NCBI GenBank assembly: GCA_013339685.2
Contig: CM023481.1
Location: forward strand, 118,837,454-118,901,453
DNA length: 64,000 nucleotides
Source: Hyalomma asiaticum
Taxonomy: Eukaryota; Arthropoda; Arachnida; Ixodida; Ixodidae
Reading direction: 5' to 3'
Every line of letters begins with the position of its first letter. The stretch's first letter is position 1. Positions 20,864-32,415 of this stretch are shown here, piece by piece. Under the pieces are notes generated by a model, which was given only the letters and a program-made list of their open reading frames with translations, did no database searches and had not been told where the DNA came from. A program made the position numbers and the translations under genes.

Positions 20864-23447
20864 TCCCCTAAATATTGCTGAATTTCAGAAATCTCAATGC
20901 GTATTAATTAATATGGGTCTCCAGCCGTTTTACTGATTAACCTTCCTTCGCGGCCAGGCGTTCACAGTGAGGTCAGACTTGGAACACCTGTCCGTTCAAG
21001 AACTATACTGGAAGAACTGCAGCTGAAGAGCAGGACATGCGCCGTTTCATGCACAATTTTTGTGCTAACATATACACAGGGATCCACTGCTCACTAAGAA
21101 CATATAGAAGGATCCAGTGACCACTATGACGCAGCGTGCGCGAAGAAAACACTGGGTCAGCTGCCTTTGCTTTAATGACGAAGAGTAATTGGGGTCTGAA
21201 CACAGAAACAGCCACACACAGTTTACAGCACGGTCCAAACTCATTCACGACGGAAGTGAGCGGGCCCCGCTAAGATCCGCACACAGCAGAAGCACTTTTC
21301 TAAGAGCACACATGAGGCTCGGCCACGTGATTATCGCACCTCGCATAAACGTCCGGCGTCCAAAGCGCTGAGCGTCGAGACGTGCGCGTTTCGCCGCTGA
21401 GCAGCTGGGTCAGCGTCGGCGGCGAGCGCGCGGCGTTAGCGACGCCTTGAGCAGTAGGGAACGCGCTACGCATGCATGAAGCGAAAGGAGCCGAGCTACG
21501 CACAAAAGCGCGCGCCGCCACCATGCAGCAGGCACGACCCACCGTGCTTGACGCGCGGGCGCAGCGCAGCGTAACCGCGCGACCTGCGCAAGAACTGCGA
21601 GCCACTGCGGCTGATGGAGGCGTGCGCTGCACGCGCGGGAAGAGAAGCGGCACGCAGGCCCCAAACGACCGTGCAACGGCCACGAAGGCGCGTACTTGCG
21701 TCCATACGAAATTTCCCGAGAAAACCCGCCGGCAACCAGAGTTTGTCGTATAAGGTGTACACAGCCAAGCACAAGGTGAATGGCGCGGCCTGAAATGACG
21801 GCCAACGACACGGGTAAAACAATCGCGCGTATAGATACGGCCGCATAGTTGGGCTCGGTAAGAGAAGTAGGTACGTACATGAAGAGGAAGAAAATCGCCT
21901 TCTTAAACTCCAGATGGAACCGAAGCGTCGTTCCGCTATACAGACGTCTTCAGTTTCGGTCCACGGGCCATAGGAGTTCATGCATTACTGGTGAATGAAT
22001 ATTTTGCTTACTTCCGCCACGCAAAGAATGCAAGATAAAGTGGTCTGTGATAATGCCAAACACGCGCCTCATATGACAATTGGGGTGCCCATAAATAATG
22101 CCGCGTGTCGCTGATTAATGTTATTGCCGCGTTAAACAGTGCATGACCGTGGCGTTCGTGGGACGCTGCCCCGATTATGTCCATGACGGGAAAATTAAAA
22201 CCTTTTAGCACTATAATGTCTCGTAGCCTGAAACGCAAAATACGCCGTAGGACTAGAGAAGACGGAGTGACGGCGAGAATGAAGTGGCTGAAAAGATGTT
22301 GAGAGGACAGACAGTGCATGTATGATGCCCTTCAAGCAACATGCATTCTTGTCGGGAAAAACAAGGATGGCTCGTTTAGAGATATCAAGCAAGTCCCTCG
22401 GATTCCCAGCCATCAATTGACAGCGTAATGACGAATCGTCGTGCACTGCGAAAAATCTCGTGTCATTCCGCCATAATAAAATGTGCTCATAGAACTCAAC
22501 CACTAAGCAGCGCAGAGCCATTGGTCAAATGCCGAAATTACTAATCATATTAGTCGTAAATAAAAAAAATACAGATCTTACGTGCTTATCTCATAAAATA
22601 TTCGTTCTCGGGAATTATACTATACTATACGTGGCTTTTAATTTCACCTATTCGCAGAAGCACGCACACAGGCTACGAAAGAGGCCGCGATGAGATAGAG
22701 GGGGGCGAAAGGACCCCATAATGACTAATCAAAACCCCTGCGGAATGTACACGCATACGGCACACGTGATGAAGAGAGAGCTGTACAGCATATGCAATCA
22801 CCAGCAAGCATCTGCCACGCATCGCCAAATGTGAGACCTGCACAGTTCGAGCGTTCCAAGAGTAGCACGTTTATTACGAGTACTGCATTTCATGCATTCG
22901 AACGTACGCTCGTGCTGGAGATTCCTATACAATTCGACTATGCTCAGCTAGAAATAAAAAATAAATGCGTGAACCATTACGTCACTCCCCCTTTGCGCTA
23001 CCGTTTCAGAGAGTCGCGAGGCCTCACAACAAGGCAATTCAAATTTTAATGCACTGCAGTTTATGTTCCTGGAACGAAGATGCAGTCTCTCGCATTAAAT
23101 GATAACGCGAGCACGTGAATCTCAGCAGATCTCCAGGAAGCATAGTCTCTAAGGCGTCTCGTCTGAACCATTTCATAACGCCATTCATTATATAAGGTTT
23201 CGTATGCATATATTACGCCAATCGTAAAACTCACAGTATCGGTAAAGCTATCCACAAGCTGTCCTCAAGCTACCGGTATCTCATACGGCTGGTCATATGT
23301 ATACCAGACCAACACCTCCGATGAAAAGTATGCCTGGAACACTATATAGTCACGAACGACTGCGCTTCCTTAGCCGGTTCTCTTCCACTTTTGGTAGCGG
23401 ATGGCGAAAGCCTCCCACGGCAGCTATATGTATATAGAAATAACTTG
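20864..23447. other. Non-coding stretch, no recognised gene
   Basis: Includes a GC-rich, CpG-rich segment at about 21360-21700, where frames overlap on both strands with Ala/Arg-rich translations and no domain. The rest is AT-richer and featureless to me. Confidence 0.45.
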
Positions 23448-23680
23448 ATGAACCCACGAACAATGAAGCCTAGGAAAAGATAGTGTAACTTATTGAGGCT
23501 CCTAATTGTATGCATCGTAATTGTGGAGTAAGCAGCAGAAAGAACTGAACGTGGACGAAAAGACAAGCCTGCCTTCGGTGGGAACCGAACCCACGACCTT
23601 CGGATGACGCCTCTGATGCGCTACCGCTGAGCTACGAAGGCGGTCGTCCACCCGCACACTTTTTTGGTATTTTTTGTGCT
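23448..23680 (-). mobile_element. tRNA-headed SINE (second family), copy 1
   Basis: On the minus strand, 23641-23571 folds as a tRNA-like cloverleaf: acceptor gccttcg/cgaaggc, D arm 'gctcagcggtagcgc', anticodon loop 'ggcgtca', T arm gtggg-ttcggtt-cccac. The loop lacks T33, so this is not a working tRNA. It is followed by 'cttactccacaattac' and 'caattaggagcct', shared with the inverted copy at 24721-24920. It abuts the LINE fragment at 23681. Confidence 0.75.
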
Positions 23681-24228
23681 ACCAATGCGGAACGAGTACG
23701 AGTTGGTAAATGCGACGCCAAGCCATAGTCGGCACAAAAGTGTAGCGCCTACTCGGCGGAGCCTTGAAGGTAGTCGAAGGCTTAGGTTTAAGGAGAATAA
23801 TCGAGAGTTCCAGAAATGCGGCTCGTTCCGCTGCGACTTTGTGCATTCGCAAGCAAGCACGCGGAGTTGCCGTGCAGCGTCTGTCCTGGAAATTGGTATC
23901 GGCAGTTGGTGATGTTCTCTATGACCTGAGCGGGCAGCTTGGTCGCGGGTTGCCAATGATTCCACACTGACCTTGGGAGCCATTGCAAAGTGATCGTATG
24001 GCCCTTCTCACATAGATGATGTATCACCTCTGCAATCTCAAGGACTGGCTGCTCGTGCGGTCCATGGCGCAAGGGTGTCAACATTGACTGCAGTGCCGCC
24101 TCTGAGTCGCAGAAAATTGTCCATTTGTGTGTCATTTGACGACCGATAATTTGTAGTGAGGTGCGAAGCGCTGCGAGCTCTGCTGCCGTCGAATTTGTGA
24201 CGTGTGACGTCTTAAATTTAATAGTCCG
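23681..24228 (-). pseudogene. LINE RNase H and C-terminal linker, inverted segment
   Basis: The minus-strand frame starting near 24228 encodes an RNase H piece: KFKTSHVTNSTAAELAAL (Glu of the active site), then FCDSEAALQ (second Asp) and HTITLQWLP. After a frameshift near 23975 it continues as LPIPISRTDAARQLRVLA and LLCRLWLGVAFTNSYSFRIG, ending at 23681. The first RNase H strand, with its Asp, is missing. This order matches RNase H-bearing non-LTR retrotransposons of the I/R1 type. It is inverted relative to the 3' segment at 24229. Confidence 0.85.
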
Positions 24229-24387
24229 ATGGCCGACACCGCGGCCTGCGACCACTGCGGTGAAGATGAATCCATCGAACACATCTTGTGCGAGTGTCTG
24301 CAGTGCACTGCTCAGAGACAATCACTTTGCCACGCGTTCAAAACGCTGTACGACCAACCTCTGTCGGAACAGACTTCTGCGACATAG
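24229..24387 (+). pseudogene. LINE C-terminal Cys/His motif, forward segment
   Basis: A 52-codon frame starting at 24229 reads MADTAACDHCGEDESIEHIL, then CECLQC, with CxxC...HxxxC spacing typical of the C-terminal end of RNase H-bearing LINE ORF2, and ends with PLSEQ before a stop. Another frame continues as GVQALALWRTGVLKTV to about 24460. It begins exactly where the inverted segment leaves off: in an intact element SFRIG is followed by MAD. Confidence 0.82.
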
Positions 24388-24661
24388 ACAGGACTCAACG
24401 TCGCAGAAAAATGGTGTGCAAGCACTAGCGCTCTGGAGGACTGGTGTCTTGAAGACTGTAGCCAGAACGCTCTTCCTGTGTGTAGTGTGCGTTTCTTTTC
24501 TTTTCTTTTTTCGTTTTATTTTTCTCTGCATGTGTACTTTTTTGTTATTTTTTTTCTTCGCTCTCTTTCTCTGTCGACTTACGCATCCCGTTTTTCTCCA
24601 ACCCCAGCGCGGGGTACAAACCGGATGCCAACTTCTGGTTAACCTCCTCCCCTTCCTTCTC

Positions 24662-24706
<45 letters not shown>
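24388..24706 (+). mobile_element. LINE 3' UTR ending in (CT)n
   Basis: A T-rich region, then 'caaccccagcgcggggtaca' and 'tggttaacctcc', ending in a (CT)n run at 24664-24706. This completes the forward part of the LINE begun at 24229. A similar but weaker block, 'ccccaaagtagagtag...ggctaccctctctacc', occurs at about 37390-37440. Confidence 0.65.
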
Positions 24707-24709
<3 letters not shown>

Positions 24710-24720
24710 TTTGTACTCCT

Positions 24721-24920
24721 ATAAATACCCAAAAAAGTGGACGGGGGACGACCGCCTTCGTAGGTCAGCGGTAGAGCATCGGAGGCGTCATCCGAAGGTC
24801 GTGGGTTCGGTTCCCACGTTCGTCCACATCTTTTCTGCTTACTCCACAATTACAATACTACAATTAGGAGCCTCCACAACTCCCCCCCTGCCTTCCAAGG
24901 CTTCATTGTTTGTTGGTTCA
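24721..24920 (+). mobile_element. tRNA-headed SINE (second family), copy 2
   Basis: Carries 'gccttcgtaggtcagcggta', 'gtcatccgaaggtcgtgggt' and the tail words 'cttactccacaattac' and 'caattaggagcctcc', as in the inverted copy at 23448-23680. The acceptor 3' strand is degraded. Both copies are preceded by 'atacc(c)aaaaaagtg', so this leader belongs to the family. Confidence 0.75.
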
Positions 24921-24974
24921 TTCGACGTACCACACAACTTCGACGTACACACAAGCTTCGACGTACCACACAAC
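24921..24974. repeat. Three-unit ~18-bp minisatellite
   Basis: 'ttcgacgtaccacacaac', 'ttcgacgtacacacaagc', 'ttcgacgtaccacacaac' in direct succession. Confidence 0.85.
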
Positions 24975-25171
24975 TCGCATTGCTATTCCGACGCCAAAGC
25001 GTTCGATCCAAGAATTTCGCAAGATTACATTGCAGATACAAGCACGGACAATGAAAAAGTAACCAATTAGCTACGATATTCACGTCATACCAGAGCCAGC
25101 TGACGCCCGTGTTTATCGTACCGAACCTCACGTGTTAAAGCACAATAGCGTTATTTGATCATGCTATGTGA

Positions 25172-25413
25172 CAGCACATAGCGCGCCCCGCCGCGGCGGT
25201 CTAGTGGCTATGGTACTCGGCTGCTGATCCGAGGGTTCGCGGGATCGAATCCCGGCTGCAGCGGCTGCATTTCGAGGCCTCGTGTGCTGTGCGGTGTCAG
25301 TGCACGTTAAAGAACCCCAGGTGGTCTAAATTTCCGGAGACCTCCACTACGGCCGTCTCTCATAATCAGAGCTGGTTTTGGGACGTTAACCCCACATAAC
25401 AACAACAGCACAC
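25172..25413 (+). mobile_element. Ruka-like SINE
   Basis: The SINE spans about 25185-25404, with head 'gccccgccgcggcggtctag', a B-box region 'gggatcgaatcccggc' and tail 'gggacgttaaccccacataa'. A short internal deletion follows 'gctgcatttcgagg'. It is flanked by 'acagcaca' on both sides, a likely target duplication. Confidence 0.85.
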
Positions 25414-25691
25414 ATATATCGCGCTCCATTGCCATGCTTACTGGTAGCGGGCCAAGGTGAGAACGTGCACTACTGAATCACGATTCGCGTTAAATAGATA
25501 TGGTAAAATAACGTATCATATCGCGCATCTTCTAACTTCCATTCTGAGAGTGTTTATTTTTATTTATTTATTAACCACCGCACATTGGAGAACGCTGCAA
25601 CGTATACGACGCCTCCAATAATGGATTCCTCCACCAGCGAAGACCCTAACAGAATTGATAAGGCGAAACGCTATACAGAGAAAGCGTGAAT

Positions 25692-25872
25692 TAAAAAAAA
25701 TCCACGCATATCCACGGAGTGAATGATGATGAGTGGGCGAAGCTCCGGAGGTTCATCGTAGATCTTGCCGAGTTCCGGATTAATTTAGTTAACGCGCACG
25801 CTACGAATCCTTATGGTTCAACTACGCACAAGTGAAATCTTCCACCGGCACTTCATTGCAAGTCAAGATCCA

Positions 25873-25949
<77 letters not shown>

Positions 25950-26300
25950 TGGCCGGTGAACGGTTCTCCAGCGCGAGCAGTCGGTATTTTTCAATCAAGA
26001 AACTCTCTAGAAGACGCTGCCTGCGTCAACGTTGTCTCTCGCGGGTGAGGGCGCGTTCTCATTCTTTGCGAGCTGGTAGAGCGTTCATCGAAGAAAGAGC
26101 GTTTCCATAGTCAACGCGCGCCTTTCGCTCTCTCTGTCTCTCTCTCTCTCACAAGACAGCAGATGGAAGAGTGAGAGAGCTCGCGCGCCGAGGGCGATTG
26201 CGAGCCTCCCGGCGTCGCGAGGTGGCTACATACATACTACTACATACATACTACTACAGGGGAGGGAACGACCCACACCCTAAGGAGCTTCGCCCCTAAA
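25692..26300 (+). mobile_element. GCGAAGC-ended repeat element, copy 3
   Basis: Runs from 'tccacgcatatccacggagt' and 'gagtgggcgaagctccgg' to 'aaggagcttcgcccctaaaa'. It is inverted relative to 20031-20863 with high identity over most of its length. It contains (TA)n at 25877-25947, a (CT)n tract and (TAC)n-like repeats near 26230. The first-end core GGGCGAAGCTCC and last-end core GGAGCTTCGCCC are complementary. Confidence 0.85.
25877..25947. repeat. (TA)n microsatellite
   Basis: About 71 bp of AT repeat inside the element copy. Confidence 0.95.
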
Positions 26301-26471
26301 AATAGAGCAGCCTGCGTAAGCACGTTCAAGAGCTCTTTTTCATTTTTGTAAATTTTTTGTCATATGGAGGCTTCAATAATGCCGTGGGAAGCCCGCCACT
26401 TATTTCATAGGGAACAGGTCTTAAGCGTGCGATAAACGAAACGGGCCTCAGACTAGATAACGGTCTTAACC

Positions 26472-26531
<60 letters not shown>
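26472..26531. repeat. (AAT)n microsatellite
   Basis: About 20 AAT units. Confidence 0.95.
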
Positions 26532-26532
<1 letters not shown>

Positions 26533-28572
26533 TGCAGTTCTCGACGACAGAGACAAGTTGACGCGATTCGTAACGTCGCAGAAAAATAGTAACCGATTCT
26601 CTGACCGACATTATTCCACAAATATCTAGCACGTAAGCGCCGAAAGCATCCCACGCCGCCTTTTTTTTTTTTTTTTTTTTGCAAGTGTCCGCTCGCAGCG
26701 AGCTCCCATTACGTCTTCCCCTCGGTGTCCACGGGCTCTGTCCAGCGGAGCACCCTTTCTAAAAATCCGGCCTCGTACGCACTTCGCGCAAGACACGGGC
26801 CCGTCAGCCTCGAGCCTGGATCCAAGCGTACACTTCGCAGCATCATTTCCACAAGTCCGCGGATCACGCAGCATCATTCTCACAAGTCCGCACTTCCGCG
26901 CCGTGATCGAGCTGGCCCTATATTCCCCGCCATTCCCAACACTTCCGCTAAATGCCTCGTTTTCTTAAGAGTGAAAGCACACTTCTCATTTTGCAATTAT
27001 CCACCAGTTCACGTTGCACAAGTTCTCGCCGTTTTCCGCTTTCCTCCGGGAACAACGGAGATCCCTTTACAACGCCAAACCCTCGAACCACTTGTTCGCG
27101 CTCGATCGGCAGAAAGAGAGGAGCACATTTTCCGAAATGGATTGGCCCCTCGTCCATGCAGAGTGATGGTTTGCGTGCCCTCCTTATGTAGCGTGAACAC
27201 CGATTTGCCCAATTCTCAATTATACTAACCCATTTGTCCCACTTTCCCGCGCAGTCAGGTATCCGCGGCCACGTTCACCGAAAGTACAGAAAGAAGGCCC
27301 ACTTTCGTCGATTACGTCGAGCCACCCGGGACGGCAGCAGCGAGCCCGATTTTCTAGCGGCGTCGTGCAAGCGCGGTTTCGTTCCAGCTGTGCGCTTTCG
27401 ACCGGCCCCGCGGCCAGCAGATGGTTCGCCCCCCATCTTCCGCTCATTCGCCTCCGAACCACGAAGACACTAAGCGCGATCACATCGGCAGCCGCAGTTT
27501 CACGCAACAAGGCGCGCACCGTCCCCCATCCCAAACAGAGCGGGAAATCCACCGTAGCGCAGTCAGTCGCTTTTTTTTTTTTTTTCGAGAAAGAGAATTT
27601 GGGGAGGTTTCTTTGTTTCCTCCTTTTAAGAACAATCGGCATTTCCCAGCGAAATGAGCGGCTCTGCGCAGCGTACGCCCTTCTCCGGGACCCTCCTCCC
27701 ACGAAGCTTACGAAAAAAAAAAAAAAAAAAAACATGCGCGCCGCATAGGCGGTTGCATATTCGGAGCACCACCGTCCGTTTTCTGTGGTGGTACGTTAAG
27801 CTCAAAGAATCTTAAAAATTAATAAAGAACTATGATATTCCATTTAAAGAAAAGGTCCCTCCCGTGCCACTAAGTATAACAGGAGTTGAAAAAAAAAAAG
27901 AAGGAATAGAGTACTATACCAGTAAGCAGCAGCAGTGGATATGGGCCAATGAATCATCGTAATTACTAATGAGTAAATATAGTCAATAATTAATGTTATT
28001 TCTGTGCTTGTGTTTCTTCTGCTGGACTGATCTTTCTTCTCTTCTCCCATGGCTCTCTTGTCTTCTCTGTGGCTTAGTATTCGGTGGTGAAGTGTATATA
28101 CACTATACACGCGAGTTTCGCCGCGACACGCTTTCATTTTGATTTCTGCGTGCAAGCGGCTCTGGAAACGTAACAGCTGTGCGCCAAGCCAGTCCCTGCA
28201 AGGGACAGGTCAGAGAGTTTTTAGGTTTTCGTGCGACGGACATACAGAACAGTACTGCGAAGGCAGAGTAGCGGGAACCGGGAAGTACAGTAGAAAAGGG
28301 GGCGCTAATTGACGCACACGTGAAAACGTTTTTAATGAGCACCTGACGTTCCGGCACGGACTTCGTCGGAGTAAAACATATAATGACAAAAATTGTTCGT
28401 TTATATGCTAGTGGTTGTAATATATTATGCAGTACTATAGCTGACAAAACCAGTGCACGTGGACGAACGAAACATCGCTGTCACGGGGCCCAGAACAGAA
28501 GCCAAGAAACCATGAAAACGCACGTTCAAGACGCACTACACCATCATCACCGAAGCGAAATTGCCCGCTTGC

Positions 28573-28574
<2 letters not shown>
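26532..28574. other. Non-coding stretch, partly GC-rich
   Basis: Holds homopolymers (T20 at 26661-26680, T15 near 27571, A19 near 27713). A doubled 'cgcagcatcat...cacaagtccgc' unit lies at about 26836-26895. Heavily overlapping frames have no domain. No gene is supported. Confidence 0.45.

Positions 28575-28606
<32 letters not shown>
28575..28606. repeat. (AT)n microsatellite
   Basis: About 32 bp of AT repeat. Confidence 0.9.
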
Positions 28607-28609
<3 letters not shown>

Positions 28610-28734
28610 GTATCATCTAAAGAAGCTATGCTCGCTATAAGTATTTCAGCGTGGCAGAATCCGGGTTTGCGCGGCAAGCAACATTAGCAGACAGAGCTCC
28701 ATTTCCTCGTTTGCCCTTCAGCGTGTGCCAAAGA

Positions 28735-29000
28735 CAATTTCTCGCGTCAAACCCCGCCACGGTGGTCTAGTGGCTACGGTACTCGGCTGCTGATCCGAGG
28801 GTCGCGGGATCGAATCCCGGCTGCGGCGGCTGCATGTCAATGGAGGCGAAATGTTGAGGCCCGTGCGCTGTGCGATGTCAGTGCAGGTTAAAGAACCCCA
28901 GGTGGTCGAAATTTCCGGAGCCCTACACTACGGCGTCTCTCATAATCAGAGCTGGTTTTGGGACGTTAAACCCCACAAAACAACAATTTCCTGCGTCAAA
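28735..29000 (+). mobile_element. Ruka-like SINE with long target duplication
   Basis: A complete SINE at 28752-28983. The flanks 'caatttctcgcgtcaaa' (28735-28751) and 'caatttcctgcgtcaaa' (28984-29000) match at 15 of 17 positions, a clear target site duplication that has since diverged slightly. Head and tail are well preserved. Confidence 0.93.
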
Positions 29001-29715
29001 AAAAAAAAAGAAAAGAAAACGCCGCCAATGCTGCGGTTAACGTGAGTGCGCACTACCGAAAATTGAAGAACTTTCGCCTACGAATCCAAGGCGTGCTTGC
29101 CAGCTCGTGGTGTCGGCGGGTCCGCCCGGAAGTGGTGGCCACGCAAGTCGGCGCCGGCGATCGAACGGCGCGGACATCAATACGAATCGACAGGAGCGTC
29201 TTCCGCGCCAAACAATGGCGTCCTGCCGGAGAAACGGTCGCTAAGTGCGCGGTAATGTACGGAGAGATAAGCTCGGCGCTATACCCGCCATTGTCTTATT
29301 AAACCTTCGGTCGGCAGGAGCAAACCGAGCCGGTCTCCCCCCCACTTCTCCCACGGCAGCGAGAGGGGGCAATGAAAAACGTGACCGCGGCAAAACAAAA
29401 GGACCCCTCCACAACGCTCACTTCCTGTCTCGCGACAAGACTCGAAGGATGGAGGGAGCATAGTAGTGCCGGGTTGCGCGCACCACGGGGTGCCCACTAG
29501 CAGTCTCTCTCTCTCTCTCCACCTTCATCGTGCAGTGTCGCCGCGGGGGCAGCGCGTTCGCCGTTATCTCAGAACGGACAGAGGCATTTCTGTTTCGTTT
29601 TTGTTTCCTTCGGCCGAAACGGGAAAACGCGCGAACACGCGAGACTGCGGACGCAGCGCGAGCAAGAAAGGCGCAATGCGCTGACTTTATGCGGAAGACA
29701 GCCATTACTACATAT
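29001..29715. other. GC-rich non-coding stretch
   Basis: No domain is recognised in any frame. A short (CT)n lies at about 29505-29518. Confidence 0.45.
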
Positions 29716-29925
29716 AGCCCGCCACGGTGGTATTCTACGGTTACGCGCGTTTGACCGCTATACCCCCGAAAGACGCGGGTACGATCCCGGCCGCGGCGGT
29801 CGCCCATTCGATGGGCAGCTGCAGGTTTAACGAAAGCCAGGTGGTCAAAACTAATCCGGTCCCCTCTAGTACGGCGTGCCACTACGTAATGGTATCGTGG
29901 TTTCGGCATGTAACACCCGGTCACT
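29716..29925 (+). mobile_element. Diverged Ruka-like SINE
   Basis: Recognisable head 'gcccgccacggtggtattct', B-box area 'gggtacgatcccggccgcgg', then 'gaaagccaggtggtcaaaac' and 'gtttcggcatgtaacaccc', in the correct order but with many substitutions. It is an old copy or a related subfamily. Confidence 0.7.
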
Positions 29926-32353
29926 TATTAACAGACATTGCTACACGACATGTGCCAGTAGCATGCAAGCATGATGTGCGCAAGTGCCGCGCTCTCACGG
30001 GTTACGTGGCGTCAGCGTCGGGCTCCTTCGGAGACGGCCGAATTCCACCCCTACACTGTGGGAGTTGTAAGATGAAATTTCAACACGTGGTAACAGCAGT
30101 CGCCAGCTCTCAGTAACGGCCCTTCTTTCGTTAGCCGTTCTCCATCAATCCGCCGCACGCTGTTAATCGTATGTCAAAACCTAAATCGACGCGAGATTCC
30201 AGGGAAACAAGAAATGTGGAGTGCGAGTACATTGCGTTCCGCAACCGCGCTTGTTTGGCTATAATACGAGCAATATTAATTGTGACCTTCGCGCTCTCCG
30301 CAGAAGCAGCACCAGCAGGATTACACCGAAGATAACGCAGGCTGTCAGTTATAAGCGGCGACATATTACCGCGCGCCGTCCTTGGCAACCAGTCCCAGAA
30401 TAATACACACACATGCGCGCACACACACAAACACAACGAAGCAGTACTTTCCCGATAGTGTCGACCACAGGGATCGCCACCCTTGAACAGACTCCAAATG
30501 TGAGCGTGAATTGCTTCGCTAATCTTGTTGTATAGTCGCGAAAAACGATCGTCGCGAACGATTATGAGAATGTGTTGAAACGCAAATTTCAGTGCAGTCT
30601 GAAATTCAGGACGAGTCTCGCGCACGCCTCGACTACATACACTGTTCAGGTATCACGAGTACAAAAAAAAAAAAAGCGAAAAGAACAAATTAAGGGATCG
30701 CGAGCCTTCGAACTTCGTTAAGCCCAACCCTTTAGCCACGATGCTGAAGCTGTGACAAACTATACCAGAGAAGGTTCTATAGCCCTTACCCAGCACGCAT
30801 GTTGCCCTGTCCCACTGCTCAGATAAACCTCCAGGTGCGAAAAACCTCCGCGTTGCGGCAGACAATGCGCCGCCTGCCCAAGTTTCAGCATATACGTACG
30901 AGCCTCAGAAGGAGCGTGCGCGTCATCATTCGAGGAACAATAACTTGATCAATCTTTCATTAAAAAAAAATTTTTTTTTTGCACTTGACCGAGGCATACG
31001 CATCTATAGCTTGCGGAAGCGCAGCTGTTGAAAAGCAAACAAATCTCTATAGCACACGCAGCACCGCGTTGTGAGCACCGCGTGTACGGCTCGGCCAATA
31101 CCGAATCATATATTTTTGTGTGAAAATGCAGTGAGCATGACGACGCTATGTTTTCGGCGACGCAAGCCCCATGAGCATCACGACTGATGACACGACACTC
31201 ACTCAGCAGTTTAATGATTAACTATAAGCACACTCAATCTGTAACAACTTCAATAGGTTTAGCGCACGCAACGCTGAAATTGAAGTTAACCATTGCTCAA
31301 AGGAGTGCCCATTCGCCAAGAATTCCTTCCACCCCCCCCCCCCCCTTTTTTTTCTACACTATACGTAAAACGTGTCTTCATTTCTGTGTGCGTGAATTGC
31401 GTGGGCAAATACCGCACCAGCAAACGGAATGCCTCAGGTTTTTTGGTGAATTTTTAGTGGAGTAATATATATGGAGAAAGAGAGTTTTGATAAGCACAAA
31501 TACTGGTGCAAGTAGTGTGCGACGGTAACCCGTAACCTCCCTGCCCCAACTTTTTTCAGTTAAAGGTATTCGATGAAACACAGCCTACCGTTGGCACGGT
31601 TACTCAGCGGACGGGGATTGCCACCACATGAGTAGCTCTCGATTTCAGACAGATGGGACTGGGCACAGACTGACCATTCTCAGTATCACCATTCCGAAAA
31701 ATCGTGCAGTGTGCTTTCCCTCTTAGTGATTTCCATCAATACTTATCAATATAGCAAGGTCTATCACGCTGGAACCGCAATGCACACGTATACGGTTGTA
31801 AGCATCACAAATGTAACCAGGAAAATAAAGCTGACAAGGCGCTGGAGATAAGAAAGCTCACACGTAGCCCAGACTTGGTAGGCACGAACGATTATACCTT
31901 ATTTAGGCTAATTGATAAACGCAGTACTTTTTGTTTTGCGTTCAAGGCAATCGACGTTTAGTCGCCGATAAAAATATCAACGCTGACGCTGAAAACGTAG
32001 GTCAATGGTGCTACATACCGCAGTACCACCGAAATTCGCTGCTGCCTGGCAAAACAAAAGTCAACGGCAGAAAGTACACTACGCCGCACAATAGCGGGGC
32101 TTCAGAACGATGCCAACTTGGCAGACATCCACATTCGTCAAGCCTCCGACGGAAGCAACCAGAACCCAGTCGAAACCTTGAATCAACGTCGGCGCAAAGC
32201 AGTGTACCCTTTGAACGCTAATTAACCTAATTTACCTCGGCACAACATATTCTCCGTCCTACCACTGTGCTCTCCAACCGCTGGTCCATAACAAACGAAT
32301 AAAATAAATGGCAGTTCGATCATCCGACGACGTACATTCTTTCCTTCAGTCAG

Positions 32354-32355
<2 letters not shown>
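29926..32355. other. Non-coding stretch, no recognised gene
   Basis: Contains short homopolymers (A13 at about 30662, A/T run at 30961-30980, C16 and T run near 31331-31355). No domain-bearing frame is seen on either strand. Confidence 0.45.

Positions 32356-32414
<59 letters not shown>
32356..32414. repeat. (AAT)n microsatellite
   Basis: About 20 AAT units. Confidence 0.95.

Positions 32415-32415
<1 letters not shown>

Noticed and set aside
23571..23641. Functional tRNA gene on the minus strand
   Set aside because: The cloverleaf is complete, but the anticodon loop 'ggcgtca' lacks T33, and the sequence is part of a repeated SINE-like unit with a diverged second copy at 24754.
28752..28830. 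Functional tRNA gene
   Set aside because: tRNA-like head with A and B boxes, but it continues into a Ruka SINE body with tail and target duplication; the same holds for the other Ruka heads.
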